Shown piece by piece: positions 16,042-24,713 of a stretch of DNA of 64,000 nucleotides. Both the position numbers and the translations under genes were made by a program. Origin of the DNA: Anaerotruncus colihominis. GTDB taxonomy: Bacteria > Bacillota > Clostridia > Oscillospirales > Ruminococcaceae. How positions within the stretch are numbered: position 1 is the first letter of the stretch; every line of letters begins with the position of its first letter. The stretch spans positions 992,001-1,056,000 of the forward strand of contig CP102255.1 in assembly GCA_025146135.1 (NCBI GenBank). Reading direction: 5' to 3'. The notes under the pieces were generated by a model. It did not search any database. It had not been told where the DNA came from and saw only the letters and a program-made list of their open reading frames with translations.

Positions 16042-17886
16042 ATGAATGTCAGAAAGGCGCTGGAGAGGGTGCTTTTGCAGGTGCAGAAGCCCGCGCGTTA
16101 TACAGGCGGTGAATTGGGAAGCGTTGTGAAGGACGCGGCGTCGGTGGACGTGCGGTTCGCGTTCTGTTTCCCGGATTTGTATGAGGTGGGCATGTCGCAC
16201 CTTGGGATGAAGATTCTCTATTCGCTGATGAACGCACGCGACGATATCTGGTGCGAGCGGGTGTTCGCACCGGGCGACGATTTTGAACGCGTGATGCGCG
16301 AACATCAAATTCCGTTGTTCGGGCTTGAGAGCCTGGATGCAATCGCTGATTTTGATATGATCGGCTTTACGCTCCAGTATGAATTGAGCTTCACGGCGAT
16401 CCTCAACATGCTCGATCTCGCGGGGCTAAAGGTGCGTTCAAAGGACCGTCCGGGTTTCGCTCCGCTCGTTGTGGCGGGCGGCCCGTGCGCCTGCAACCCC
16501 GAGCCGATCGCCGATTTCATCGATTTGTTTATCCTGGGCGAGGGTGAGGAGGTCAACCTCGAGCTGATCGACCTGTACAAAACCTGCAAGCGCGAGGGCG
16601 CATCCAAGGAGGCGTTTCTGCGGCGCGCCGCGCAGATCGAAGGCATCTATGTGCCGTCGCTTTACGACGTAGCCTATCGGCCCGATGGCACGATTGCCGC
16701 CGTCACGCCGCGCGGGGATGCGCCGGCTGTCGTGCATAAGCGCATCATCCGCGATCTGGACAGCGTTTTTTATCCTGAAACGTTCGTTGTTCCGTTTACG
16801 GAGACCGTCCATGACCGCGCGATGGTCGAGGTGCTGCGCGGATGCATCCGCGGGTGCCGGTTCTGCCAGGCCGGGTTCATTTACCGGCCATTTCGGGAGA
16901 AGCGCCACGAAACGCTCAACAAAAACGCGCGCGCCCTGTGCGATAGTACCGGGTACGACGAGGTATCCCTCACAAGCCTTTCAACGAGTGATTATTCAGA
17001 GATTGAGCCGCTTTTAAACGAGATGCTCACCTGGACGGAGCCTGACGCGGTCAATATTGCGCTGCCGTCGCTGCGCGTCGATAATTTTTCCAGGGAGCTG
17101 ATGGAGCGCGTGGCGGCTGTGCGCAAATCATCTCTGACCTTCGCGCCGGAGGCGGGGACGCAGCGCCTGCGGGATGTAATCAATAAAAACGTCACGGAGG
17201 AGGAGGTCCTGCGTACCTGCAAAACGGCGTTTTCCGGCGGTTATACAAATGTAAAGCTCTATTTTATGATGGGGCTGCCGACCGAAACGGACGAGGATAT
17301 CGCGGGGATCATCCATCTGGCGCAGAAGGTTGTGGACGCGTTTTACCACATGCCGGACAAGCCGAAGGGACGCGGCGTCAATGTGACGGTGTCTGTGGCG
17401 TGCTTTGTGCCGAAGCCGTTTACGCCGTTCGAGTTCGAACCGCAGGACACGATGGAGGAATTGCGCCGCAAACAGAAAATTTTGCTTGACACGGTTTCGT
17501 CGCGTAAAATTTCCGTCAAATACCACGACAGCCCGACCAGTTTTCTGGAGGCGGCGCTCGCGCGCGGAGACAGGCGGCTGTGCCCGGTGGTCGAATACGC
17601 GTGGCGCGAAGGCTCGCGGCTTGACGGCTGGAACGATTTCTTTTCCATGGAGCGTTGGGAGGACGCGGCCGCGGTCTGCGGCGTCGACTTCTCATTTTAC
17701 GCCAACCGCCGGCGCGCCTATGACGAGGTGATGCCGTGGGACCATCTCGATTACGGTGTGTCGAAGGCGTTTCTGGTGCGGGAAAATGAGCGCGCCCACG
17801 CTGGCGGCACAACGCCGCACTGCCGCGCCCATTGCTCGGGCTGCGGCGCTAACCGTCTGTTGGGAGGTGCGTGCTTTGGGGACTGA
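16042..17886 (+). CDS. TIGR03960-type B12-binding radical SAM protein
   Basis: 614 aa. The start MNVRKALERVLLQVQKPARYTGGE fits the family; GGAAGG lies upstream. An N-terminal B12-binding-like Rossmann domain (about 20-180) precedes a radical SAM domain whose cluster motif is CIRGCRFCQ (C-x3-C-x2-C). The C-terminus carries CRAHCSGCGANRL, probably another metal site. Its partner, a DUF2344 protein, overlaps it by 11 bp; this pairing is widespread in Firmicutes. The substrate is unknown; RNA modification is often suggested but not shown here. Confidence 0.9.
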   Translation: MNVRKALERVLLQVQKPARYTGGELGSVVKDAASVDVRFAFCFPDLYEVGMSHLGMKILYSLMNARDDIWCERVFAPGDDFERVMREHQIPLFGLESLDAIADFDMIGFTLQYELSFTAILNMLDLAGLKVRSKDRPGFAPLVVAGGPCACNPEPIADFIDLFILGEGEEVNLELIDLYKTCKREGASKEAFLRRAAQIEGIYVPSLYDVAYRPDGTIAAVTPRGDAPAVVHKRIIRDLDSVFYPETFVVPFTETVHDRAMVEVLRGCIRGCRFCQAGFIYRPFREKRHETLNKNARALCDSTGYDEVSLTSLSTSDYSEIEPLLNEMLTWTEPDAVNIALPSLRVDNFSRELMERVAAVRKSSLTFAPEAGTQRLRDVINKNVTEEEVLRTCKTAFSGGYTNVKLYFMMGLPTETDEDIAGIIHLAQKVVDAFYHMPDKPKGRGVNVTVSVACFVPKPFTPFEFEPQDTMEELRRKQKILLDTVSSRKISVKYHDSPTSFLEAALARGDRRLCPVVEYAWREGSRLDGWNDFFSMERWEDAAAVCGVDFSFYANRRRAYDEVMPWDHLDYGVSKAFLVRENERAHAGGTTPHCRAHCSGCGANRLLGGACFGD

Positions 17887-18553
17887 TCTGTTTGCCGTGA
17901 CGGCGCGCGTCTTTTATAAAAAGCAGGGACGCGCAAAGTATATTTCGCATCTCGACCTGGTGCGCTGCATTTCACGCGCGCTCAAGCGTTCGAAGCTGCC
18001 CGTATGGCACACGCTCGGCTTTCATCCGCATGTGTATCTGACGTTTGCGCTGCCGCTTGCGCTCGGTTATGAGAGCGAATGCGAATCGATGGATTTCCGC
18101 CTGACCGAAACGCTGCCGATGGAAGCCGTCGTCGACCGCCTCAACGCCGTGCTGCCGGAGGGAATCTGCTGCTATGCGGCCGCGCCCGCCGTCATGAAGC
18201 CGGACGCGATCAAATGGGCCGACTACACGGTGACGCAGGAGTTTGACAGCGTGGACCCGGATGAAGCGTGGCGGGCGTTCGCGGGCTGGTGCGCCAGAGA
18301 GACGGTTCCGGTCGTCAAGAAGGGGAAAAAAGGCGAGCGCGTCGTCGATGTGAAGCCGCATTTTACCCTTGGGGAACCGCATGCTGAAGGCGATACGCTG
18401 ACATTTTCCATCCGCGCGGCTGCCGGCAGCGCCTTTAACCTGAATCCGACGCTGCTGCTTGACACGTTCGCGCAGGAGGGCGGCGCCCGCGCCGGTTGGG
18501 TGCGCGTGGTGCGCACGGCTGTGCTCGACGGAAATCTGCGGCCGTTCGAGTAA
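17876..18553 (+). CDS. DUF2344 (TIGR03936) radical SAM-linked protein
   Basis: About 225 aa. The best start is the TTG at 17876, with GGGAGG eight to ten bases before it; it overlaps the radical SAM gene. The N-terminal signature is ARVFYKKQGRAKYISHLDLVRCISRALKRSKLPV, followed by GFHPHVYLTFALPLALGYES. It is an accessory to the upstream radical SAM enzyme by constant association; its biochemistry is not known. Confidence 0.9.
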   Translation: MGTDLFAVTARVFYKKQGRAKYISHLDLVRCISRALKRSKLPVWHTLGFHPHVYLTFALPLALGYESECESMDFRLTETLPMEAVVDRLNAVLPEGICCYAAAPAVMKPDAIKWADYTVTQEFDSVDPDEAWRAFAGWCARETVPVVKKGKKGERVVDVKPHFTLGEPHAEGDTLTFSIRAAAGSAFNLNPTLLLDTFAQEGGARAGWVRVVRTAVLDGNLRPFE

Positions 18554-18584
18554 GCAAAACGATGCCATGAGGAGGTATTTGAAT

Positions 18585-18932
18585 ATGGTTACAAGGAAAG
18601 AAAATATCCGCCCCATTATAAAGGAGCAGATGCGCGGCGGCGACGGACGCGCGGTGCAGACGCCGGTGATCGATGAGGCGCAGTTTTGCGGCCATGGACG
18701 CCTGTTTGCAAAGATGACGCTTGAGCCGGGCTGTTCGATCGGCTGGCACGAGCACCACGGTGAGAGCGAAACGTTTTATATCCTCGCCGGCGCGGCGCGC
18801 TACTGCGACAACGGCGAATGGGTCACGCTGCGCGCAGGCGACTGCGCATACACGCCTTCCGGCGAGGGGCACAGCATCGCCAACGCCGGGACACAGCCGC
18901 TCGAATTTATGGCGCTGATCGTCAAAGCCTGA
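18585..18932 (+). CDS. Cupin-domain protein
   Basis: 115 aa from the ATG with AGGAGG eight bases upstream. One small beta-barrel cupin: PGCSIGWHEHHGESETFYILAG (motif 1, with the metal-binding His pair and Glu) and TPSGEGHSIANAG (motif 2, His). It probably binds a metal and a small ligand. It may be co-transcribed with the DUF2344 gene (31 bp gap). The function is unknown. Confidence 0.88.
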   Translation: MVTRKENIRPIIKEQMRGGDGRAVQTPVIDEAQFCGHGRLFAKMTLEPGCSIGWHEHHGESETFYILAGAARYCDNGEWVTLRAGDCAYTPSGEGHSIANAGTQPLEFMALIVKA

Positions 18933-18969
18933 CGGCAAAAGGTGCATCGGAAAAAATTTTGGAAAATGC

Positions 18970-18998
18970 TTGCATTACAAAGTGCATTGTGGTAACAT
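18970..18998 (+). promoter_or_regulatory. Promoter of rplS
   Basis: TTGCAT (18970-18975), 17 bases and TAACAT (18993-18998). Confidence 0.7.
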
Positions 18999-19004
18999 AT
19001 ATAA

Positions 19005-19130
19005 GCATGTAATGAACGTTGGAGCCTGCAACGGGCGTTCGTGCCCAATCCTACCGGGATTGTACATGAAACCGGACAGTCCTCTGCCATCGCTCGAATG
19101 GGAATGAATGTCTGTAAAAAGAAGGAGGAA
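19005..19130 (+). promoter_or_regulatory. Probable ribosomal protein L19 leader
   Basis: A ~125-nt untranslated leader lies between the promoter and rplS with short complementary segments (ggagcctgc.., cgggcgttcgtgccc, aatcctaccgggatt). Firmicutes rplS leaders (L19 leader family) bind L19 and autoregulate. The match here is positional plus structural; no covariance search was possible. Confidence 0.5.
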
Positions 19131-19136
19131 GCGTAA

Positions 19137-19481
19137 ATGGACGCTTTGAAGCACATTGTCAGCGACTGCGCGAAAGCGGAGCTGCCCAAGATCGAGATCG
19201 GCGACACCGTCAAGGTTCACGTCTGGATCAAAGAGGGCGAGAAAAAGAGAATCCAGGTTTTTGAAGGCACCGTCATCGCCAAGAAGCACGGCGGCATCTC
19301 CGAGACCTTTACCGTCCGCCGTGTGGCGCACGGCTGCGGCGTGGAGAGGGTTTTCCCGATCCATTCGCCCAACATTGACAAGGTGGAACTGGTCCGCAAC
19401 GGCCGCGTCCGCCGCAGCAAGCTTTATTATCTGCGCGACCGTGTCGGCAAGGCCGCCAAGGTCAGGGATGTCATCCGCTAA
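19137..19481 (+). CDS. rplS: Ribosomal protein L19
   Basis: 114 aa, usual length. The hallmark [33 protein letters not shown] and the basic end [20 protein letters not shown] are intact. L19 sits at the 30S-50S interface of the ribosome. GAAGGAGG precedes the ATG. A leader and two terminators delimit it as its own transcription unit. Confidence 0.98.
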   Translation: MDALKHIVSDCAKAELPKIEIGDTVKVHVWIKEGEKKRIQVFEGTVIAKKHGGISETFTVRRVAHGCGVERVFPIHSPNIDKVELVRNGRVRRSKLYYLRDRVGKAAKVRDVIR

Positions 19482-19501
19482 AAGCAGCGGGGCGCTTGGG
19501 G

Positions 19502-19528
19502 AAAGGGACGTGGAAACGTCCCTTTTTC
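19502..19528 (+). terminator. rplS terminator 1
   Basis: Stem aaagggacg with cgtcccttt followed by a T-run. Confidence 0.85.
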
Positions 19529-19536
19529 GTTTTCTG

Positions 19537-19574
19537 CGCCCGATAACGACGCGTTTCGTTATTGGGCGTTTTTT
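19537..19574 (+). terminator. rplS terminator 2
   Basis: A 12-bp stem (19537-19548 with 19557-19568, one G-T pair) followed by TTTTTT. Confidence 0.85.
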
Positions 19575-19667
19575 GTTTACAATCCGCTTCTTGCATCGCG
19601 CCGCGCGGTGTGATACGATGGAGGGGACTTCAGGGACGCGCCGCGTCCGTGGGAAGGAGGTCGCGCC

Positions 19668-20285
19668 GTGGAAAACGGATTGCCGCCGGAGTGGAAGCGA
19701 GAGTGGGATTTTCGCTATGATATCAGAAATTCGCTCAACAACGTGCGCCGTCCGGGCGAAGCGGTCACGGAGCTGTATGAATGGATTGAATCGTGCGTGC
19801 TGGCAATCGTCGTAATTCTGACGCTGTTTACATTTGTGTTGCGCACAGCCACGGTTTCAGGCCCTTCGATGGCGCCGACGCTGCACGACGGCGACCGCCT
19901 GATTTTGATGCAGGCGGGTTACAACGATCCGCAGTATGGCGATATCGTTGTCATCGACCGCGCCGCGCACGGCCAGCCGCCGATCATCAAGCGGGTGATC
20001 GGGCGCGCGGGCGACGAGATTGATATTGATTTCGATACGGGTGAGGTGCGCCGCAACGGCATGTTGCTTGACGAGCCATATATCAATGAACCGACGTATA
20101 TAAACCTTGGCGCCGAGTTCCCGGCCGTCGTGCCGGAAGGGCATATTTTTGTATTGGGGGACAACCGCAACCACTCGTCGGACAGCCGCGACGTATCGAT
20201 CGGCATGATCGATCTGCGGCAGGTGATGGGGCGCGCGGTGTTCCGCTTTTTCCCGGTCAGCGCGGCGGGCGCGCTGACAGACTGA
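19668..20285 (+). CDS. Type I signal peptidase (first of a tandem pair)
   Basis: 205 aa from a GTG with GGGAAGGAGG seven bases upstream. One N-terminal membrane anchor (about 45-65) precedes the S26 catalytic core: nucleophile Ser67 in SGPSMAPTL, general-base Lys108 in IIKRVIG, and the GDNRNHSSDSRD box. It cleaves signal peptides outside the membrane. A paralogue follows 18 bp later. Confidence 0.95.
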   Translation: MENGLPPEWKREWDFRYDIRNSLNNVRRPGEAVTELYEWIESCVLAIVVILTLFTFVLRTATVSGPSMAPTLHDGDRLILMQAGYNDPQYGDIVVIDRAAHGQPPIIKRVIGRAGDEIDIDFDTGEVRRNGMLLDEPYINEPTYINLGAEFPAVVPEGHIFVLGDNRNHSSDSRDVSIGMIDLRQVMGRAVFRFFPVSAAGALTD

Positions 20286-20303
20286 CAGGACGGAGGAATC
20301 ACG

Positions 20304-20927
20304 ATGGATACAGAGCGCGAAGCGGATATGTCCTTTGAGCGGGACGAGCCGAACGAACCGGACGGCCGCCCAGACGCGCCCGGGGATGGAGGACAGCAGC
20401 GCGCGGGCGGCTCCTGCGCCGAGGCGTACGAGTGGGCTGAATCGTTTCTTGTGCCGCTTTTGCTGTTTTTGGTTGTGTTTGTGTTCTTTGTGCGGCTGGC
20501 GACGGTCAACGGCATCTCCATGGAGCCGACGCTGCACGAGGGGCAGCGTCTTGTGTTGCGCCAGATCGGCTATGAGCCGCAGTATGGCGACATTGTCGTT
20601 GTCGACCGTACCCAGGACGGCGAGGAGCCGCTTGTCAAGCGCGTCATTGGCAAGGCGGGCGACGTTATCTATATCGATTTTAACACACACGAGGTCTGGC
20701 GCAACGACGAGCTGCTCGACGAGCCGTATATCAACGAGCCGACTGCGCTTTCCGGCGATTTGACTTTCCCGACGCGCGTGCCGGAGGGCTGCGTGTTCGT
20801 CATGGGGGACAACCGCAATCACTCGCTCGACAGCCGTGACAGTTCGGTCGGCATGGTTGACGAGCGGCGTGTGATGGGTGAAGCGGTGTTCCGTATCTAT
20901 CCGCTCGACAAGATCGGAGGCGTCTGA
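20304..20927 (+). CDS. Type I signal peptidase (second of a tandem pair)
   Basis: 207 aa; CGGAGG precedes the ATG. The architecture matches the upstream gene: membrane segment at about 48-70, Ser72 in NGISMEPTL, Lys112 in LVKRVIG, and GDNRNHSLDSRD. The two share most core motifs but have unrelated acidic N-termini, so they are diverged tandem duplicates, perhaps with different substrates or timing. Its stop overlaps the rbgA start (TGATG). Confidence 0.95.
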   Translation: MDTEREADMSFERDEPNEPDGRPDAPGDGGQQRAGGSCAEAYEWAESFLVPLLLFLVVFVFFVRLATVNGISMEPTLHEGQRLVLRQIGYEPQYGDIVVVDRTQDGEEPLVKRVIGKAGDVIYIDFNTHEVWRNDELLDEPYINEPTALSGDLTFPTRVPEGCVFVMGDNRNHSLDSRDSSVGMVDERRVMGEAVFRIYPLDKIGGV

Positions 20928-21832
20928 TGGAGGAGTTTGGATTTGCAAACGGCCCGGCGGCCGTGGACATGCCGTCAATCCAGTGGTTCCCTGGACATAT
21001 GGCAAAGACACGCCGTCTGATGGCGGACAGCCTTCGCCTCGTCGATATCCTGGTGGAGCTTGCGGACGCGCGCATCCCTGTCTCAAGCCGCAACCCGGAG
21101 ATCGGGCGCCTAGCCGGCCAAAAGCCGCGTGTGTTGCTGCTCAATAAATGCGATGCCGCCGACGACGCCATAACGCGCCGCTGGCTTGATTACTATGCGG
21201 GCGCCGGCCTGCCCGCGCTCGCGGCCGACTGCCGCAGCGGGCGCGGATTGGGGGCGTTTTTGCCGCTTGTGCGCGAGACGCTCGCGCCGCAGCTTGCCAA
21301 ACGCGCCGCCAAGGGCATGTCCGGACAGCCTGTGCGTATGATGGTGGCCGGCGTGCCGAACGTCGGCAAATCGTCGCTGATCAACCGGCTGGCCGGTTCC
21401 AGACGCGCCAAGGTGGAGGACCGTCCCGGCGTGACGCGCGGGCGGCAGTGGGTATCGCTCGGCAAGGGCGTCGAGCTGCTCGATATGCCCGGCGTGCTCT
21501 GGCCGAAGTTTGAGGACCCGGCCGTCGGCGAGCGTCTTGCGTTTACCGGGGCGGTCAAGGACGATATCGTCGATATTGAATTGCTCGCGATGCGCCTGCT
21601 CGCGCTGCTGGCCGCGGACTATCCAAAGCAGCTCGCGCAGCGGTACCGCTTCGCGCCGGGCGAGGCGGACGGACTCGACGCGTATGGGCTTTTGCGCCTT
21701 GTCGGCAAAAAGCGCGGGATGCTTGCCGCGGGCGGGGAGGTCAACACGGAGCGCGCCGCGATCACGATGCTCGATGAATTCCGCAGCGGGAAGCTCGGGA
21801 AATTTACGCTGGAGGTTCCGCCGGAGAAATGA
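20927..21832 (+). CDS. rbgA: Ribosome biogenesis GTPase YlqF/RbgA
   Basis: 301 aa, a circularly permuted GTPase. G4 (NKCD) comes first, then G1 GVPNVGKSS, the G2 threonine region and G3 DMPG. The N-terminal QWFPGHMAKTRR is the RbgA signature. It acts late in 50S subunit assembly. It is coupled by 1- to 4-bp overlaps to the second signal peptidase and to rnhB, as in many Firmicutes. Confidence 0.95.
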   Translation: MEEFGFANGPAAVDMPSIQWFPGHMAKTRRLMADSLRLVDILVELADARIPVSSRNPEIGRLAGQKPRVLLLNKCDAADDAITRRWLDYYAGAGLPALAADCRSGRGLGAFLPLVRETLAPQLAKRAAKGMSGQPVRMMVAGVPNVGKSSLINRLAGSRRAKVEDRPGVTRGRQWVSLGKGVELLDMPGVLWPKFEDPAVGERLAFTGAVKDDIVDIELLAMRLLALLAADYPKQLAQRYRFAPGEADGLDAYGLLRLVGKKRGMLAAGGEVNTERAAITMLDEFRSGKLGKFTLEVPPEK

Positions 21833-22431
21833 ATATGTACGAATTTGAACAGGCCGCGCGCCGGGAGGGTTATGCGGCTGTCTGCGGCGTCGACGAGGCC
21901 GGACGCGGGCCGCTCGCCGGGGATGTGTACGCTGCCGCGGTCATTCTGCCGCCGGGGCTTGAGCTTGCGGGCGTAAACGATTCAAAAAAACTGTCTGAAA
22001 AGAGGCGCGAGGCGCTTTACGGCGTGATTACAGAGCAGGCGGCCGCATGGTGCGTTGCCTCGGCGAGCGTAGAGGAAATTGAACGGCTCAATATTTTACA
22101 GGCGTCGCTGCTGGCGATGCGCCGCGCGGTGGAGGGGCTTGGCGTGCGCGCGGATTTCGCGCTCGTCGACGGAAACCGCGATCCGCATTTTGAAGGCGTG
22201 CCGTGTAAAACAATCGTCGGCGGCGACGGCAAAAGCGCGTCGGTTGCGGCAGCGTCGATCTTGGCCAAGGTGACGCGCGACCGTTATATGGAACAGTTGG
22301 CCGCGCGGTATCCGCAGTATGGCTTTGAGCGCCACAAGGGCTACGGGACGCAGGCGCACCGCGAGGCGCTGCTGAAATACGGCCCGTGCCCGGCGCACCG
22401 GAAGCTGTTCCTGCGAAGGCTCGGGCTGTGA
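21829..22431 (+). CDS. rnhB: Ribonuclease HII
   Basis: 200 aa. The catalytic DEAGRGPLAG (Asp-Glu) and a later Asp in FALVDGNRD are present, as is the KSASVAAASILAKVTRD helix of the family. It removes RNA from RNA/DNA hybrids and single ribonucleotides. The ATG overlaps the rbgA stop. Confidence 0.96.
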   Translation: MNMYEFEQAARREGYAAVCGVDEAGRGPLAGDVYAAAVILPPGLELAGVNDSKKLSEKRREALYGVITEQAAAWCVASASVEEIERLNILQASLLAMRRAVEGLGVRADFALVDGNRDPHFEGVPCKTIVGGDGKSASVAAASILAKVTRDRYMEQLAARYPQYGFERHKGYGTQAHREALLKYGPCPAHRKLFLRRLGL

Positions 22432-22826
22432 GCGCGCGTACATACGGCGCGGCCGGGGAGGCGTTTGCGGCCAGCGCGCTGGAGGCGGAGGGCTACCGCA
22501 TCCTGGAGCGCAACTGGCGCAGCGGCCGCAGCGAGATCGACCTGATCGCCCAGCGCGGCGATATCATTGCATTTGTCGAGGTCAAAACGCGCGGCGAACA
22601 CGCGCTGGCCGCGCCGGCGGCGTTTGTCACAAGGGCGCAGCGCCGGCGCATCGCGCTGGCCGCGGTGGAATATCTGCGTGCGCGCGGCATATATAATACG
22701 GGGGCCGTGCAGCCGAGGTTCGACGTGTTTGAGATCGTGACCGGCGGCCCGGACGGCGCGTGCGTAACGCGCTTTTCGCATCTTGTAAACGCATACGATA
22801 CGGGGGATCTGGATGTATTTCTTTGA
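22428..22826 (+). CDS. YraN (UPF0102) nuclease-fold protein
   Basis: 132 aa from a GTG overlapping the rnhB stop (GTGA). The fold motifs of a PD-(D/E)XK nuclease are present: GEAFAASALEAEGYRILERNWR, SEIDLIAQRGDIIAFVEVKTR, and the following QRRRIALAAVEYLR. It is regularly next to rnhB. A nuclease role in DNA repair or uptake is suggested by the fold only. Confidence 0.92.
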   Translation: MSARTYGAAGEAFAASALEAEGYRILERNWRSGRSEIDLIAQRGDIIAFVEVKTRGEHALAAPAAFVTRAQRRRIALAAVEYLRARGIYNTGAVQPRFDVFEIVTGGPDGACVTRFSHLVNAYDTGDLDVFL

Positions 22827-23766
22827 CCTGCACTGCGATACAATCACCCGCCTGAACACAGGCGAGCGCCTTGAGCCGGGGGACCGCAGCCTGCGCCGCA
22901 ACGGCGCGCACATCGACCTGGAGCGCATGGAGGGGCTTTCATGGTGCCAGTGCTTCGCGGTCTTTATGCCGGATGGGCTGCGCGGACGCGCCGCGATCGA
23001 TTATTATGAGCAAAACCTCCGCTTTTTCCGCGCGCAGCTTGCCGCGAACAAAGACCGCATCGCCCAGGTGCGCACGGCCGATGAAATCCTTGCTGCGGTG
23101 AAGGACGGGAAATGCGCCGCGCTGCTCACCGTGGAGGGCGGTTCCGTGCTCGCGGGGGAACCGTCGCGTGCGGCGGAGCTGGCGGCCGACGGCGTGCGGA
23201 TGCTGACGCTTACGTGGAACGGGGAAAACGAGCTGGGCAGCGGCGCGGATATGCCGGGCGGCCTGACGCCCAGGGGCGTCAAGGCCGTCGAGGCGTGCGA
23301 GGATGCGGGGATCATCATTGATGTTTCGCATCTCAACGACCGCGGCTTTGGGCAGATGGCCGACCTGGCGCGGCGGCCGTTTGTCGCGTCGCATTCGAAT
23401 GCGCGCGCCGTCTGCAACCACCGGCGCAACCTGACGGATGAACAGTTTATGCGCATCGTGGCTGCCAAAGGGCTGGTCGGGTTAAATTTCTGCACGCATT
23501 TTCTTTCGGAGGAGATTGCCGATCCCCCGTTTTCGTGCCTGGCGGCGCATATCGAGCATTTCCTGTCGCTTGGCGGCGAGCAGACGCTCGCGCTCGGTTC
23601 CGATTACGACGGGACGGATGTGCCGTCGTGGCTCGACCCGGCGCGTAAGGTGGAGGACCTCTACCAGCTTGTGTGCGGGGCGTTCGGCCAGGCGCTGGCC
23701 AACCGTCTCTTTTTTGAAAACGCGCTCGACTTTATGAAACGGTACGAGCTTGCCGGGGAGGGATAG
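22813..23766 (+). CDS. Membrane dipeptidase (peptidase M19)
   Basis: 317 aa. It opens FDLHCDTITRL with the first zinc ligands (HxD), has the bridging Glu in LLTVEGG, and carries DVSHLNDRGF, SHSNARAVCNHRRN and GSDYDG. M19 enzymes cleave dipeptides, including D-amino-acid forms. It overlaps the yraN gene by 14 bp and lies 3 bp before the phosphoesterase gene. Confidence 0.94.
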   Translation: MYFFDLHCDTITRLNTGERLEPGDRSLRRNGAHIDLERMEGLSWCQCFAVFMPDGLRGRAAIDYYEQNLRFFRAQLAANKDRIAQVRTADEILAAVKDGKCAALLTVEGGSVLAGEPSRAAELAADGVRMLTLTWNGENELGSGADMPGGLTPRGVKAVEACEDAGIIIDVSHLNDRGFGQMADLARRPFVASHSNARAVCNHRRNLTDEQFMRIVAAKGLVGLNFCTHFLSEEIADPPFSCLAAHIEHFLSLGGEQTLALGSDYDGTDVPSWLDPARKVEDLYQLVCGAFGQALANRLFFENALDFMKRYELAGEG

Positions 23767-23769
23767 GCG

Positions 23770-24492
23770 GTGGCGCTATATACAATCGGTGATCTGCACC
23801 TGTCGCTTTCCGGCGATCATGCGATGGATGTGTTCCCGGGATGGGAGAGGTATGTCGGCCGCATTGAAGAAAACTGGCGCGCGAAGATTTGCGCGGACGA
23901 TACGGTCGTACTGCCGGGCGATACCTCCTGGGGAATGTCGCTGGAGGGGGCGCTCGCCGACTTTAAGTTTCTGGAATCCCTGCCCGGCAAAAAAATCATG
24001 CTCAAGGGCAACCACGACTACTGGTGGACGACTAAGGCAAAGATGGAGGCTTTTTTTTCGGCGCACGGATTAAAGTCGCTGCAAATCCTCAATAATAACT
24101 GCGTTGCTGTGGACGGCGTGGCTGTCTGCGGCTCGCGCGGGTGGCTGTTCGAGACGGGCGAGCCGTTTGACGATAAGATCATCAACCGGGAAGCGATCCG
24201 TCTGGAGCTTTCGATCGCCGAAGCCGAAAAGACGGGGCTGGAGCCGGTCGCCTTTTTGCACTATCCGCCTCTGTACGGCGAAAACACGTCGCCGCAGATT
24301 CTCGATGTGCTCGCGCGCCACAGTGTGCGCCGCTGCTATTACGGCCACATCCATGCGGCCGGATGCCGGTGGGCTTTTGAAGGGGAACGCAGGGGCATTT
24401 TCTTTTCGCTCGTCAGCAGCGATTACCTGCATTTTGACCCGCTGCTGGTGGAGCCAGGCAAAAAAACTGCTGATTTTTCGGGAAATTCATAA
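23770..24492 (+). CDS. Calcineurin-like metallophosphoesterase
   Basis: 240 aa from a GTG just after GGAGGG. The dinuclear metal site is complete: GDLHLS, GDTSWGM, GNHDYWW, FLHYPP and GHIHAAG. The substrate is unknown. It is the last gene of the rbgA-rnhB-yraN-M19 operon. Confidence 0.92.
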   Translation: MALYTIGDLHLSLSGDHAMDVFPGWERYVGRIEENWRAKICADDTVVLPGDTSWGMSLEGALADFKFLESLPGKKIMLKGNHDYWWTTKAKMEAFFSAHGLKSLQILNNNCVAVDGVAVCGSRGWLFETGEPFDDKIINREAIRLELSIAEAEKTGLEPVAFLHYPPLYGENTSPQILDVLARHSVRRCYYGHIHAAGCRWAFEGERRGIFFSLVSSDYLHFDPLLVEPGKKTADFSGNS

Positions 24493-24500
24493 TTTATCTA

Positions 24501-24529
24501 TTGGCATAGACGTACCTGTTTGCTATAAT
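24501..24529 (+). promoter_or_regulatory. Promoter of the tig-clp cluster
   Basis: TTGGCA (24501-24506), 17 bases and TATAAT (24524-24529). It leaves a ~180-nt leader before tig. Confidence 0.8.
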
Positions 24530-24713
24530 TACAAGATAGTGGGCTTATAATATCCAGAAAGGCCCAACGGATGGCTGGCAGACGCGCGGCGGCGGTCAAG
24601 GGGACTGCGCGCGGGACCGGCCGTGATTTCCGGGCAGGTCCGCTTCGGCGCCGTCCGGCCGTTCCTCCATGAAAAATGGCAGGAGCAGGAGAATTTTTCA
24701 GGAGGAAGTAGAA

